NCBI RefSeq assembly: GCF_042664795.1
Contig: NZ_JBHTBN010000002.1
Span: 1 to 64,000, forward strand
DNA: 64,000 bases
Direction of reading: 5' to 3'
Source: Jejudonia soesokkakensis
Lineage (GTDB): Bacteria; Bacteroidota; Bacteroidia; Flavobacteriales; Flavobacteriaceae
Positions 57,227 through 64,000 of the stretch are shown here, in pieces. The position numbers and the translations under genes were made by a program. The notes beneath the pieces are model-generated. The model worked only from the letters and a program-made list of their open reading frames with translations, searched no databases and was not told where the DNA came from. Numbering within the stretch: position 1 is the first letter of the stretch; the number at the start of each line of letters is the position of its first letter.

Positions 57227-59668
57227 ATGCAGCTATTTAAGCGTTTTATCCCACATCTAATAGTATTTGTTTTATTTGTAATTGCTTCTTTGGCATACTT
57301 CAATCCTGTATTGTCTGGAAAACAAATATACCAAAGTGATATTGTTCAGTATATTGGAATGTCGAAGCAGCAAAAGGATTACAAAGCCGAAACAGGCGAA
57401 GAAACCTATTGGACAGATGCTGCTTTCGGTGGCATGCCAACCTATCAGCTAGGAGCTAGATATCCTCACAATTACATAAAACAGTTAGATCTTACGCTTC
57501 GCTTTTTACCAAGACCTGCCGATTACCTCTTCCTGTATTTTATGGGAATCTATATTTTATTTCTCGTTTTAAAAATAGATTATAAACTTGCCTTTCTGGG
57601 CGCTATTGCGTTTGGGTTTTCCACTTATCTCATTATAATTTTGGGAGTAGGACATAATGCCAAAGCGCATGCAATTGCCTACATGCCGTTAGTGCTCAGC
57701 GGAATTCTCCTTACATTCCGTGGAAAATATCTCTGGGGTTTCCTGCTTACTACAGTTGCCATGGCGCTGGAGTTGGTCGCAAACCATTTTCAGATGACTT
57801 ATTATTTGCTATTTCTGGTAATTTGTATTGGAATAGCATATCTGGTAGATGCTTTCAGAAAAAAAATGCTGCCTCATTATTTTAAGGCAATCGGAATTAT
57901 GGCATTGGGTGTACTTATTGCCGTAGGTCTAAACGCTACAAATATTATGGCGACCAAGGAATATGCAGATACTTCTACGCGTGGCAATAGTGAATTGACT
58001 ATTAATCCAGACGGTTCTCCAAAAGAAAGTAGCTCAGGCTTACCCTATGAATATATCACTGAATATAGCTACGGAAAAGCAGAATCACTCAATTTATTTA
58101 TTCCAAAATTTATGGGTGGTGGCTCGGGGGACGAATTACCCGACGATTCCCAAGTAACTGAAACGCTCATCAAATCTGGTATCCCAAGGGAACAAGCAGG
58201 AGAGATTTTATATTATACGAGACCCTACTGGGGAGATCAACCTATCGTCGCAGCTCCTGCATATATAGGTGCTGTGGTTATTTTTCTAGCTGTGTTGGCA
58301 TTATTCTTAGTAAAAGGGAGAATTCGATGGTGGATCTTAGGAGCGTTCTTTTTAAGTCTTTTATTGTCATGGGGTAAAAATTTCCCTTTACTAACCGATT
58401 TCTTTATTGAGTATGTTCCATTATATGATAAGTTTAGGGCAGTTTCCTCCATACAGGTTATTATTGAGCTCGTCTTGCCTATTCTGGCAATCGTTGGTTT
58501 GCATCAATACTTTAATGAGTTTGTTAGTTCTGAAGCTAAAAAGAAAGCACTCGTATGGTCAACGGGAATCGTTGGCGGACTTACAGTTGTCCTTATTCTA
58601 TTTAAAGGTACCTTATTTGACTTTGCAACGCCAATAGACCGCCAAATTGCAGATGCCTTTCAATTGCCTTTTACCTACATTGAGGCGCTCAAAGAAGACC
58701 GTATGGCACTAATGACAGAGGACGCTATACGATCACTCATATTTGTTTTGCTAGCTGCTGGCGTGCTTTGGTTGTTTTTAAAATCGAAAGTAAAAGAAGG
58801 CTTAGCTATTGCTGGATTAGTTCTATTAATTGCCATAGATCTGGTTGGGGTAGATACCCGGTATGTGAATAATGAAGATTTCGTACAGGCAAGAATTATG
58901 GAGCAGCCGTTTCAAGAGAATGGTGCGAATATACAAATTGCCAAAGATGATGGACATTTTCGAGTATACGATGCCACAAATGATGCGTTTACCAGTGGAC
59001 AAGCAAGTTATTTTCACAATGCACTCGGAGGGTACCATGCCGCAAAACCACAACGTATCAATGATATCAATGAGTTTTACATTCGGAAAGGAGATATTGG
59101 TATTTTAAATATGATGAATGTACGTTACATCATTGTACAGAATGAAGGTGGCGGTCCAGTAGCCCAAAGAAATCCATATGCAAACGGGAATGCATGGTTC
59201 GTTGAAAATGTGCTCTTTGCTGAAGATGCCAATCAGGAAATTAAACTACTGGACAGCTTAAATACGAAAACGACAGCCGTTGTTCATCAAAAATATAAAG
59301 ATCAATTACCCTTAGCAAAGATAAAAAGGGATTCCACGGCAAGTATCGATTTGATTAGCCACGAACCAGAACATCTCATATACGAAGCTTCTTCTACCTC
59401 ACCACAATTAGCCATTTTTTCTGAAGTCTATTACAAAGATGGGTGGAACGCTTACATTAATGACAAACCCGTCGACTATATTCGTGCAGATTACGTGTTA
59501 AGAGCACTTCCCGTACCTTCAGGAAATAATAAAATCGAATTTAAGTTTGAACCTTCAGTAATTAAAACCGGAAGTACGATCACCCTGGCAAGCAGTATTC
59601 TATTACTTCTTGTATTGGTAGGTGGTATTTATTATACTTTCAGAAAGAACAAACAACCTGAAGCTTAA
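57227..59668 (+). CDS. YfhO-family multi-pass membrane protein
   Basis: An 813-aa protein with about a dozen membrane helices and a large extracytosolic loop region in the C-terminal third, closed by a final helix. DAAFGGMPTYQLGARYPHN and FSTYLIIILGVGHNAKAHA are typical of the YfhO family, GT-C-like proteins that glycosylate surface polymers in Firmicutes. It probably transfers sugar from a lipid carrier outside the membrane. The adjacent GT4 enzyme could make that donor or share the pathway. Confidence 0.88.
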   Translation: MQLFKRFIPHLIVFVLFVIASLAYFNPVLSGKQIYQSDIVQYIGMSKQQKDYKAETGEETYWTDAAFGGMPTYQLGARYPHNYIKQLDLTLRFLPRPADYLFLYFMGIYILFLVLKIDYKLAFLGAIAFGFSTYLIIILGVGHNAKAHAIAYMPLVLSGILLTFRGKYLWGFLLTTVAMALELVANHFQMTYYLLFLVICIGIAYLVDAFRKKMLPHYFKAIGIMALGVLIAVGLNATNIMATKEYADTSTRGNSELTINPDGSPKESSSGLPYEYITEYSYGKAESLNLFIPKFMGGGSGDELPDDSQVTETLIKSGIPREQAGEILYYTRPYWGDQPIVAAPAYIGAVVIFLAVLALFLVKGRIRWWILGAFFLSLLLSWGKNFPLLTDFFIEYVPLYDKFRAVSSIQVIIELVLPILAIVGLHQYFNEFVSSEAKKKALVWSTGIVGGLTVVLILFKGTLFDFATPIDRQIADAFQLPFTYIEALKEDRMALMTEDAIRSLIFVLLAAGVLWLFLKSKVKEGLAIAGLVLLIAIDLVGVDTRYVNNEDFVQARIMEQPFQENGANIQIAKDDGHFRVYDATNDAFTSGQASYFHNALGGYHAAKPQRINDINEFYIRKGDIGILNMMNVRYIIVQNEGGGPVAQRNPYANGNAWFVENVLFAEDANQEIKLLDSLNTKTTAVVHQKYKDQLPLAKIKRDSTASIDLISHEPEHLIYEASSTSPQLAIFSEVYYKDGWNAYINDKPVDYIRADYVLRALPVPSGNNKIEFKFEPSVIKTGSTITLASSILLLLVLVGGIYYTFRKNKQPEA

Positions 59669-59673
59669 TCTCT

Positions 59674-60954
59674 ATGAAGCGCGTTCTCATACTTACATAT
59701 TACTGGCCACCTGCGGGAGGCCCTGGAGTGCAGCGCTGGCTAAAGTTTGTTACATATCTTAAAGAATTTGGTATTGAACCTATTGTTTTTGTTCCTGAAA
59801 ATCCAAATTATCCACTTATTGATTCTGAAATTATAAGCGAAGTCCCCAAGGATATTGAAGTCGTTAAATTTCCAATTAAAGAGCCCTACAAACTGGCAAA
59901 ATTATTTTCTAAAAAGAAAACTAAAAAGATGAGTAGTGGCGTGATCCCTTCGGAAAAGCCTTCGGTTCTAGAAAAAATGATGTTGTATGTTCGAGGTAAT
60001 TATTTTATACCCGACGCTAGAGTAGGGTGGGTCAAACCTTCCGTAGCCTTTCTAAAAACATATCTTTCAGAACAAAAAATTGATACGATAGTGACTTCAG
60101 GTCCTCCACATAGTTTGCATCTTATAGGAATGGAGCTTCAGAAATTAATAGGAGTGAAGTGGTTGGCCGATTTTAGGGATCCTTGGACTACGATACATTA
60201 CCATGCATCTCTTCGACTGAAGGCTTCTTCAGAAAAAAAACACAAAACACTAGAAAAACAGGTACTACGTGCTGCAGATAGGGTGGTAGTTACAAGTCCC
60301 AGTACAAAAAAAGAGTTTGAGGCTATTACTGAAAAACCTGTAAAGGTTATAACCAACGGCTATGAAGAAACAGAAGCTGTGTATCCGGTGCTGGATGATA
60401 CGTTTTCCTTAGTTCATATTGGTTCGTTACTAAGTAAGCGAAATCCTTTGGTTTTATGGAAAGTACTGCAGGAAATAGCTTCAGAACATTCAGATTTTAA
60501 AAAGGATCTAGAAATCAAATTGGCAGGAGTGGTGAGCGAAGATGTATTGAAAAGTATTACTGATTTTGATTTGCATCATAACGTTTCAAATTTAGGATAT
60601 GTGCCCCATTCTAAAGCTATTCAACTGCAGCATAATGCACAGGTTTTACTACTTGTCGAAATGGACACTCCAGAGACAAAAGCGATTATTCCTGGTAAAT
60701 TCTTTGAATACTTAATTGCACATAGACCTATTGTTGCTCTGGGTCCTAAAGGGAGTGATGTGGAAACAATCATGAATCTCACCAAGAGTGGTGCTTATTT
60801 TAGCTATGCTGATAGCGAAAATTTAAAAAAGACCCTTTTAAAGTATTACCAGCTATTTAAAGAAGATTCGCTTACGATTACTTCGGAAGGAATTAAAAAA
60901 TATAGTAGAAAAGCACTTACTAAGCAAATGGCAGGTTTGCTTCATGAATTATAA
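59674..60954 (+). CDS. GT4-like glycosyltransferase
   Basis: A 426-aa GT-B enzyme: YYWPPAGGPGVQRWLKFV (N-terminal Gly-rich loop), WLADFRDPWTTI, TSPSTKKEFEAI, ITNGYEE and the C-terminal nucleotide-sugar segment IIPGKFFEYLIAHRPIVALG with an E-x7-E-like arrangement. It is of the kind found in cell-surface polysaccharide clusters. Starts 5 nt after the YfhO gene, so both are made together. Confidence 0.85.
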   Translation: MKRVLILTYYWPPAGGPGVQRWLKFVTYLKEFGIEPIVFVPENPNYPLIDSEIISEVPKDIEVVKFPIKEPYKLAKLFSKKKTKKMSSGVIPSEKPSVLEKMMLYVRGNYFIPDARVGWVKPSVAFLKTYLSEQKIDTIVTSGPPHSLHLIGMELQKLIGVKWLADFRDPWTTIHYHASLRLKASSEKKHKTLEKQVLRAADRVVVTSPSTKKEFEAITEKPVKVITNGYEETEAVYPVLDDTFSLVHIGSLLSKRNPLVLWKVLQEIASEHSDFKKDLEIKLAGVVSEDVLKSITDFDLHHNVSNLGYVPHSKAIQLQHNAQVLLLVEMDTPETKAIIPGKFFEYLIAHRPIVALGPKGSDVETIMNLTKSGAYFSYADSENLKKTLLKYYQLFKEDSLTITSEGIKKYSRKALTKQMAGLLHEL

Positions 60955-60958
60955 TAAC

Positions 60959-60996
60959 GAAACTCCTGATCTGCATTACTGCTTCACAGGAGTTTC
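60959..60996. terminator. Inverted repeat between convergent GT4 and paralogue genes
   Basis: GAAACTCCTG/CAGGAGTTTC, a perfect 10-bp stem with an 18-nt loop; T-rich tails are weak on both sides. A bidirectional terminator is likely. Confidence 0.6.
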
Positions 60997-61018
60997 TAAC
61001 TAACCAACCAAAAAATTC

Positions 61019-62383
61019 TTAAATTCCTCTCCCTCTTTTAGAAGAACCTCTTGAAGAAGTTCTACTTCCTGAACTTTTAGTTCGAGTAGAAGTACTTTTG
61101 CCAGCACTTGATTTTCTTGAGGAAGATCTTGTTGCAGATGTGCCTCTCGTTGAGCGAGCGTCGCTACTTTTTCGTACATTTCTATTTTGCGTCGTTCTAG
61201 AAGCCGAAGCGGTTCGCTTTTGACTAGATCGGGTCACATTTCCTGCTTTTCTAGAAGTGCTTCTTTGTTGAACACTTTTTTCAGAGCGTTGATTTCCACC
61301 TCTAGATGTAATTGCTCTGGCGTTTCCATTTCTCGTCGTAGCACTTCGAGTATTACTTTTCGAATTTCCGGAGCGAGCAGTAGTTCCTCTTGTAATTGCA
61401 CTTCTGGTCGTTGTACCTCTAGTTGTAGTTGCTTTAGAATTTCCATTTCTAGAGGTAGTAGCTCTCGAATTAGCAGATCGAGTTGTTGTACCTCTCGTAT
61501 TTGCATTTCTTGTAGCACCAGATCGAGTTGTTGTACCTCTCGTATTTGTATTTCTAGTAGCTGAACGATTAATCGTTCCGCGATCATTTCCTTTTCTTGC
61601 AATACTGTTATTGCTTCGAACATTATTTCTATCTCCAGAACGTGCAATCATAGTATTTCGTCTGTTTGGATTGTAACTATTATTCCTAGCTACACGACCA
61701 TTTTTATAGTGCACTCTACTTCCTGGACGGTAAAAATCTCTTCGAGCATTTCTATAAGGCTTGTAATGTCTATTTCTATAAAACCCTAAATGGACATTAA
61801 AACTAAATCGAACAGGGCTATAATAAGTTCTATATGGATAGTCATAAACTACACAGCTGCTATAGATTGGAGGCGCATAATACACATGCCATGGACGGTA
61901 CACATAGTATGGGTTCCAGGTATTAATAAAGCCTGAATAATGTGAATAATAACCATAATTGTTATAGTGTACTCTTAACCCACCTACACGAACGATACGT
62001 CTATCATTGTATCTAATATCTACTTCTCCTGCTTGGGTAATACGTCCATAGTCATCGTAATAAATAGGGACATCTTCTACTTGAATTACTGCACCATAAT
62101 CATCATATTGAACATAGGTTTCATAATCATACCCTGAATTATAACTAATATTTACATTAGGGGTATTTATATTTACGTTTACATTCCCTCCATTTTGAGG
62201 ACCAACATAAACGAAATCAAACTGACCATCCGGGAACACCGAAAATTCTACGCCACCTTCTACAAATATGTAGGATTTACCATCATATCCCCTTATAGGA
62301 CCTTCTGCAGCTTCTGCTGCTTTTGTTGTTGTCGTTAGTCCTACTAATAAGAAACTAAAAACGATTGTTGCGAACTTTTTCAT
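61019..62383 (-). CDS. Exported protein with a long Arg/Ser/Thr-rich repetitive tail
   Basis: A 454-aa protein with a signal peptide (ATIVFSFLLVGLTTTTKA). Residues about 35-160 are a Tyr/Asp/Gly-rich beta domain (YIFVEGGVEFSVFPDGQFDF; YDDYGRITQAGEVDIRYND) shared with the neighbour at 62645-63256. A Tyr-rich link (YRPWHVYYAPPIYSS) follows. From about residue 215 the chain is low-complexity and very basic (NTRGTTTRSGATRN, SSRKSSAGKS, ending GSSKRGRGI). Such a tail would bind polyanions such as DNA or acidic polysaccharide. Function unknown. The start at the signal peptide is preferred to an upstream ATG at 62410. Confidence 0.75.
   Translation of the reverse strand: MKKFATIVFSFLLVGLTTTTKAAEAAEGPIRGYDGKSYIFVEGGVEFSVFPDGQFDFVYVGPQNGGNVNVNINTPNVNISYNSGYDYETYVQYDDYGAVIQVEDVPIYYDDYGRITQAGEVDIRYNDRRIVRVGGLRVHYNNYGYYSHYSGFINTWNPYYVYRPWHVYYAPPIYSSCVVYDYPYRTYYSPVRFSFNVHLGFYRNRHYKPYRNARRDFYRPGSRVHYKNGRVARNNSYNPNRRNTMIARSGDRNNVRSNNSIARKGNDRGTINRSATRNTNTRGTTTRSGATRNANTRGTTTRSANSRATTSRNGNSKATTTRGTTTRSAITRGTTARSGNSKSNTRSATTRNGNARAITSRGGNQRSEKSVQQRSTSRKAGNVTRSSQKRTASASRTTQNRNVRKSSDARSTRGTSATRSSSRKSSAGKSTSTRTKSSGSRTSSRGSSKRGRGI
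61380..61570 (-). repeat. Degenerate tandem repeats within the Arg/Ser/Thr-rich tail
   Basis: Imperfect units encoding TRGTTTRS or TRSATRN recur; on the top strand blocks like GTTGTACCTCTCGTATTTG come back every 40-60 nt. They look like slippage or unequal-crossover products in coding DNA, not a CRISPR array (no regular unique spacers). Confidence 0.6.
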
Positions 62384-62585
62384 AATTTTGAAATTTAGGT
62401 TGTACATCACTTTATTTTTTTGGTCAGTAACAGTACATCATTTTAAATACAACGACCGTGCCAAAAATCATAGGCATGGGCTAATACCATTGTCTACAGG
62501 GGTTTTGAAATTTTCATTAAACAAACCACGCTCTATTTTAACTTTTGATCATACACTAGTACGCTATTGATTGAATAGAAAATAA

Positions 62586-62623
62586 AAATCCGCCAAAACC
62601 TTTTAAGGGGTCATGACGGATTT
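62586..62623 (-). terminator. Terminator after the 203-aa paralogue
   Basis: AAATCCG pairs with CGGATTT (inner CCTT/AAGG helix); minus-strand read-out ends in GGATTTTTATTTT. Confidence 0.75.
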
Positions 62624-62644
62624 AAAAACTAACCAACCAAATTT

Positions 62645-63256
62645 TTATTTCTTTATTCTAATTCGAGTATTTGAATGTTGATATGAGAAATCATTTCTAT
62701 ACTCATTATATACGTACCAATCATCGTGCCAAAATTCTCTATTAAATTTATTAATATGTCCATATGTTGCTCTAATAGTACCAAAACGTGTATAGGTTAT
62801 TTTCATGTTTCCTGCTTGAACCAATCTTCCTCTGTTGTAATAAAAAGGTACACATCCAATAGTTCTCACTTTACCATTTCGCTTATAATCAATCTCAGTT
62901 TTACCTATTCGAATGATAGTTCCGTAGCGATCTTTTTTAATTTTTGGAAAGTGTTTACCTCCCTGATTATACCGAACAGCACCAAAATCAGAAGCATGAT
63001 AATTCACTGCTTGATATCTACGGTTCTTTTTCTTTTTATATTTTGGTTTTGAAGGGTGAATCACCTCAAAATCAAAATGACCATTAGTAGTTACTGTATA
63101 CAGAACACCGTCTTCAACAAATCGAATCGTTTCATTCGAATTGTAATAGCGATCATTTGTTCCCTGATTTATAATTACATTTTGGTGGCGTTGCGCAAAA
63201 GTCTGCGTAGCGTTTCCAATGAGGAATACTGCTACTAATAGAATTATTTTTTTCAT
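62645..63256 (-). CDS. Exported protein, paralogue of the Arg/Ser/Thr-tail protein
   Basis: A 203-aa protein with a signal peptide (ILLVAVFLIGNATQTFAQ). The core matches its neighbour: IRFVEDGVLYTVTTNGHFDFEV against YIFVEGGVEFSVFPDGQFDF, and DRYGTIIRIGKTEIDY then FYYNRGRLVQAGNMKITYTR and YGHINKF against YGFINTW. It lacks the low-complexity tail and is itself basic. The two are tandem duplicates on one strand, each with its own leader and terminator. Function unknown. Confidence 0.75.
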   Translation of the reverse strand: MKKIILLVAVFLIGNATQTFAQRHQNVIINQGTNDRYYNSNETIRFVEDGVLYTVTTNGHFDFEVIHPSKPKYKKKKNRRYQAVNYHASDFGAVRYNQGGKHFPKIKKDRYGTIIRIGKTEIDYKRNGKVRTIGCVPFYYNRGRLVQAGNMKITYTRFGTIRATYGHINKFNREFWHDDWYVYNEYRNDFSYQHSNTRIRIKK

Positions 63257-63338
63257 AATTAACTATATTTTGGGTTTGTTCGATATGATAAGCGATACCG
63301 AGTTACGCTATTGAGTTAAAGAATTTCAATAGCCATGC

Positions 63339-63346
63339 CAAAAATA
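63339..63346 (-). promoter_or_regulatory. -7 box of the 203-aa paralogue
   Basis: Minus-strand TATTTTTG (63346-63339) gives a leader of about 75 nt to ATG 63256. A similar TTTTTGGCA stretch precedes the other paralogue near 62463-62471. Confidence 0.5.
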
Positions 63347-63375
63347 TAGTTGATTGATTTGTAATGATTTACAGG

Positions 63376-64000
63376 TTATATCTTTTCCCTAAGATACTCC
63401 GCTGTATAAGAAGTCTTATTTTTTGCTACTTCTTCGGGAGTACCTGAAGCAATCACATTACCACCGTTTATTCCGCCTTCCAATCCAAGATCGATAATAT
63501 GATCTGCACATTTTATAAGATCAAGATTATGTTCTACAACTATAACTGTATGACCTTTATCTAATAAAGCATAAAACGAGGCCAGTAATTTTTTAATATC
63601 ATGAAAATGAAGTCCGGTAGTAGGTTCGTCAAAAATAAAAAGTGCCTTGTCTTTGGTATTTCCTTTTACAAGAAAGGAAGCTAGCTTAATCCTTTGCGCT
63701 TCCCCGCCCGAAAGGGTAGAAGAGCTTTGTCCTAATTGAACATACCCTAACCCCACATCTTGTAATGGTTGTAATTTATTGACGATTTTTAGCTGATTAT
63801 TTTCAGAAAAAAAAGTAATAGCATCATCTACAGTGAGCCTTAAAATGTGATCAATATTTTTATTCGCAAATTGAACCTCCAGCACTTCTTTTTTAAAGCG
63901 TTTTCCATTGCAAGTATCACACTCTAGGTGCACATCTGCCATAAACTGCATCTCAATAGTCACTTCACCTTCTCCCTTGCAGGTTTCACAGCGACCTCCA
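63376..64000 (-). CDS. uvrA: UvrA excinuclease, C-terminal part (5' partial)
   Basis: The frame enters from the right edge and ends at 63376 (207 residues read). UvrA is the damage-sensing ATPase of nucleotide excision repair. Seen: the zinc-finger stretch GGRCETCKGEGEV with CDTCNGKRF, LSGGEAQRIKLASFL (ABC signature), FIFDEPTTGLHFHDI (Walker B) and VIVVEHNLDLIKCAD (H-loop). The N-terminal ATPase half is outside the window. Confidence 0.93.
   Translation of the reverse strand, partial: GGRCETCKGEGEVTIEMQFMADVHLECDTCNGKRFKKEVLEVQFANKNIDHILRLTVDDAITFFSENNQLKIVNKLQPLQDVGLGYVQLGQSSSTLSGGEAQRIKLASFLVKGNTKDKALFIFDEPTTGLHFHDIKKLLASFYALLDKGHTVIVVEHNLDLIKCADHIIDLGLEGGINGGNVIASGTPEEVAKNKTSYTAEYLREKI

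Noticed and set aside
60998..61012. GGTTGGTTAG as a G-quadruplex
   Set aside because: Only two short GG runs per copy, too few for a stable quadruplex.
61380..61570. Periodic repeats suggesting a CRISPR array
   Set aside because: Repeat units vary in length and sequence, lie inside a signal-peptide protein's frame, and there are no unique spacers of constant size or cas genes.
61187..61647. Overlapping open frames of 125 and 137 codons in the repetitive tail region
   Set aside because: They are other-frame shadows of the low-complexity Arg/Ser/Thr tail; compositions are runs of Ser/Cys or Leu/Glu without any domain or start signal.

Overview
The window is a compact, AT-rich stretch of chromosome from a member of the Flavobacteriaceae (Bacteroidetes), probably marine. 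The evidence is: type IX secretion (T9SS) C-terminal sorting domains; Bacteroidetes-type promoters (TAnnTTTG -7 boxes, some with TTG 19-20 nt upstream) in place of sigma70 ones; A-rich leaders without strong Shine-Dalgarno sites; and families typical of the group (DUF4834, haem_bd, YfhO, DUF5117/5118-type metalloprotease, OmpH, SPT-like acyltransferase). I see no rRNA, tRNA, CRISPR array, insertion sequence or prophage. Almost everything is chromosomal housekeeping or envelope biology.

Layout. 1-9.2 kb: end of a T9SS cargo gene, histidine ammonia-lyase, a decayed envelope-protein gene, peptidase T, pyrD, a Spondin_N/T9SS protein, a LysE exporter, and an operon of HMG-CoA lyase, 5'-nucleotidase and haem-binding protein. 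9.3-12.2 kb: a porin, then an exported FMN-binding protein coupled to a four-helix membrane protein (possible extracytosolic redox pair), and a lipoprotein. 12.3-23.7 kb: guaB, an OmpH/Skp chaperone, an SRPBCC pair, an operon of three SurA/PpiC-like periplasmic chaperones plus a MoxR ATPase, aconitase and a TlpA thioredoxin. 23.7-32.3 kb: recG, M1 aminopeptidase, patatin, an anchored unknown, FMN glutamate-synthase-like protein and an M20 amidohydrolase. 32.5-42.2 kb: an unrecognised exported protein with DnaJ-like Cys knuckles, a PcrA/UvrD helicase, esterases, a YciO-like protein, an OmpA lipoprotein and a rhamnosyltransferase-like GT2.

42.3-44.8 kb holds the most unusual element. A TPP riboswitch with its own promoter and intrinsic terminator is followed directly by the convergent prfB gene rather than by any thiamine gene: an orphan riboswitch. 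prfB needs a programmed +1 frameshift at CTT TGA C and starts with TTG; both are visible in the sequence.

44.9-57 kb: proteases, threonine aldolase, YegP and YbaB proteins, then a PLP cysteine-synthase-like enzyme, an alpha-oxoamine synthase (serine-palmitoyltransferase / cysteate-acyltransferase type) and a convergent GNAT gene, together a candidate sphingolipid or sulfonolipid locus. 57-64 kb: DUF4834, YfhO and GT4 genes, two paralogous exported proteins (one with a long Arg/Ser/Thr-rich tail), and the 3' part of a uvrA gene running off the window.

Function calls rest on reading motifs by eye, with no database search. Start codons were moved from the longest open frame wherever signal peptides or promoter boxes argued for a later start.
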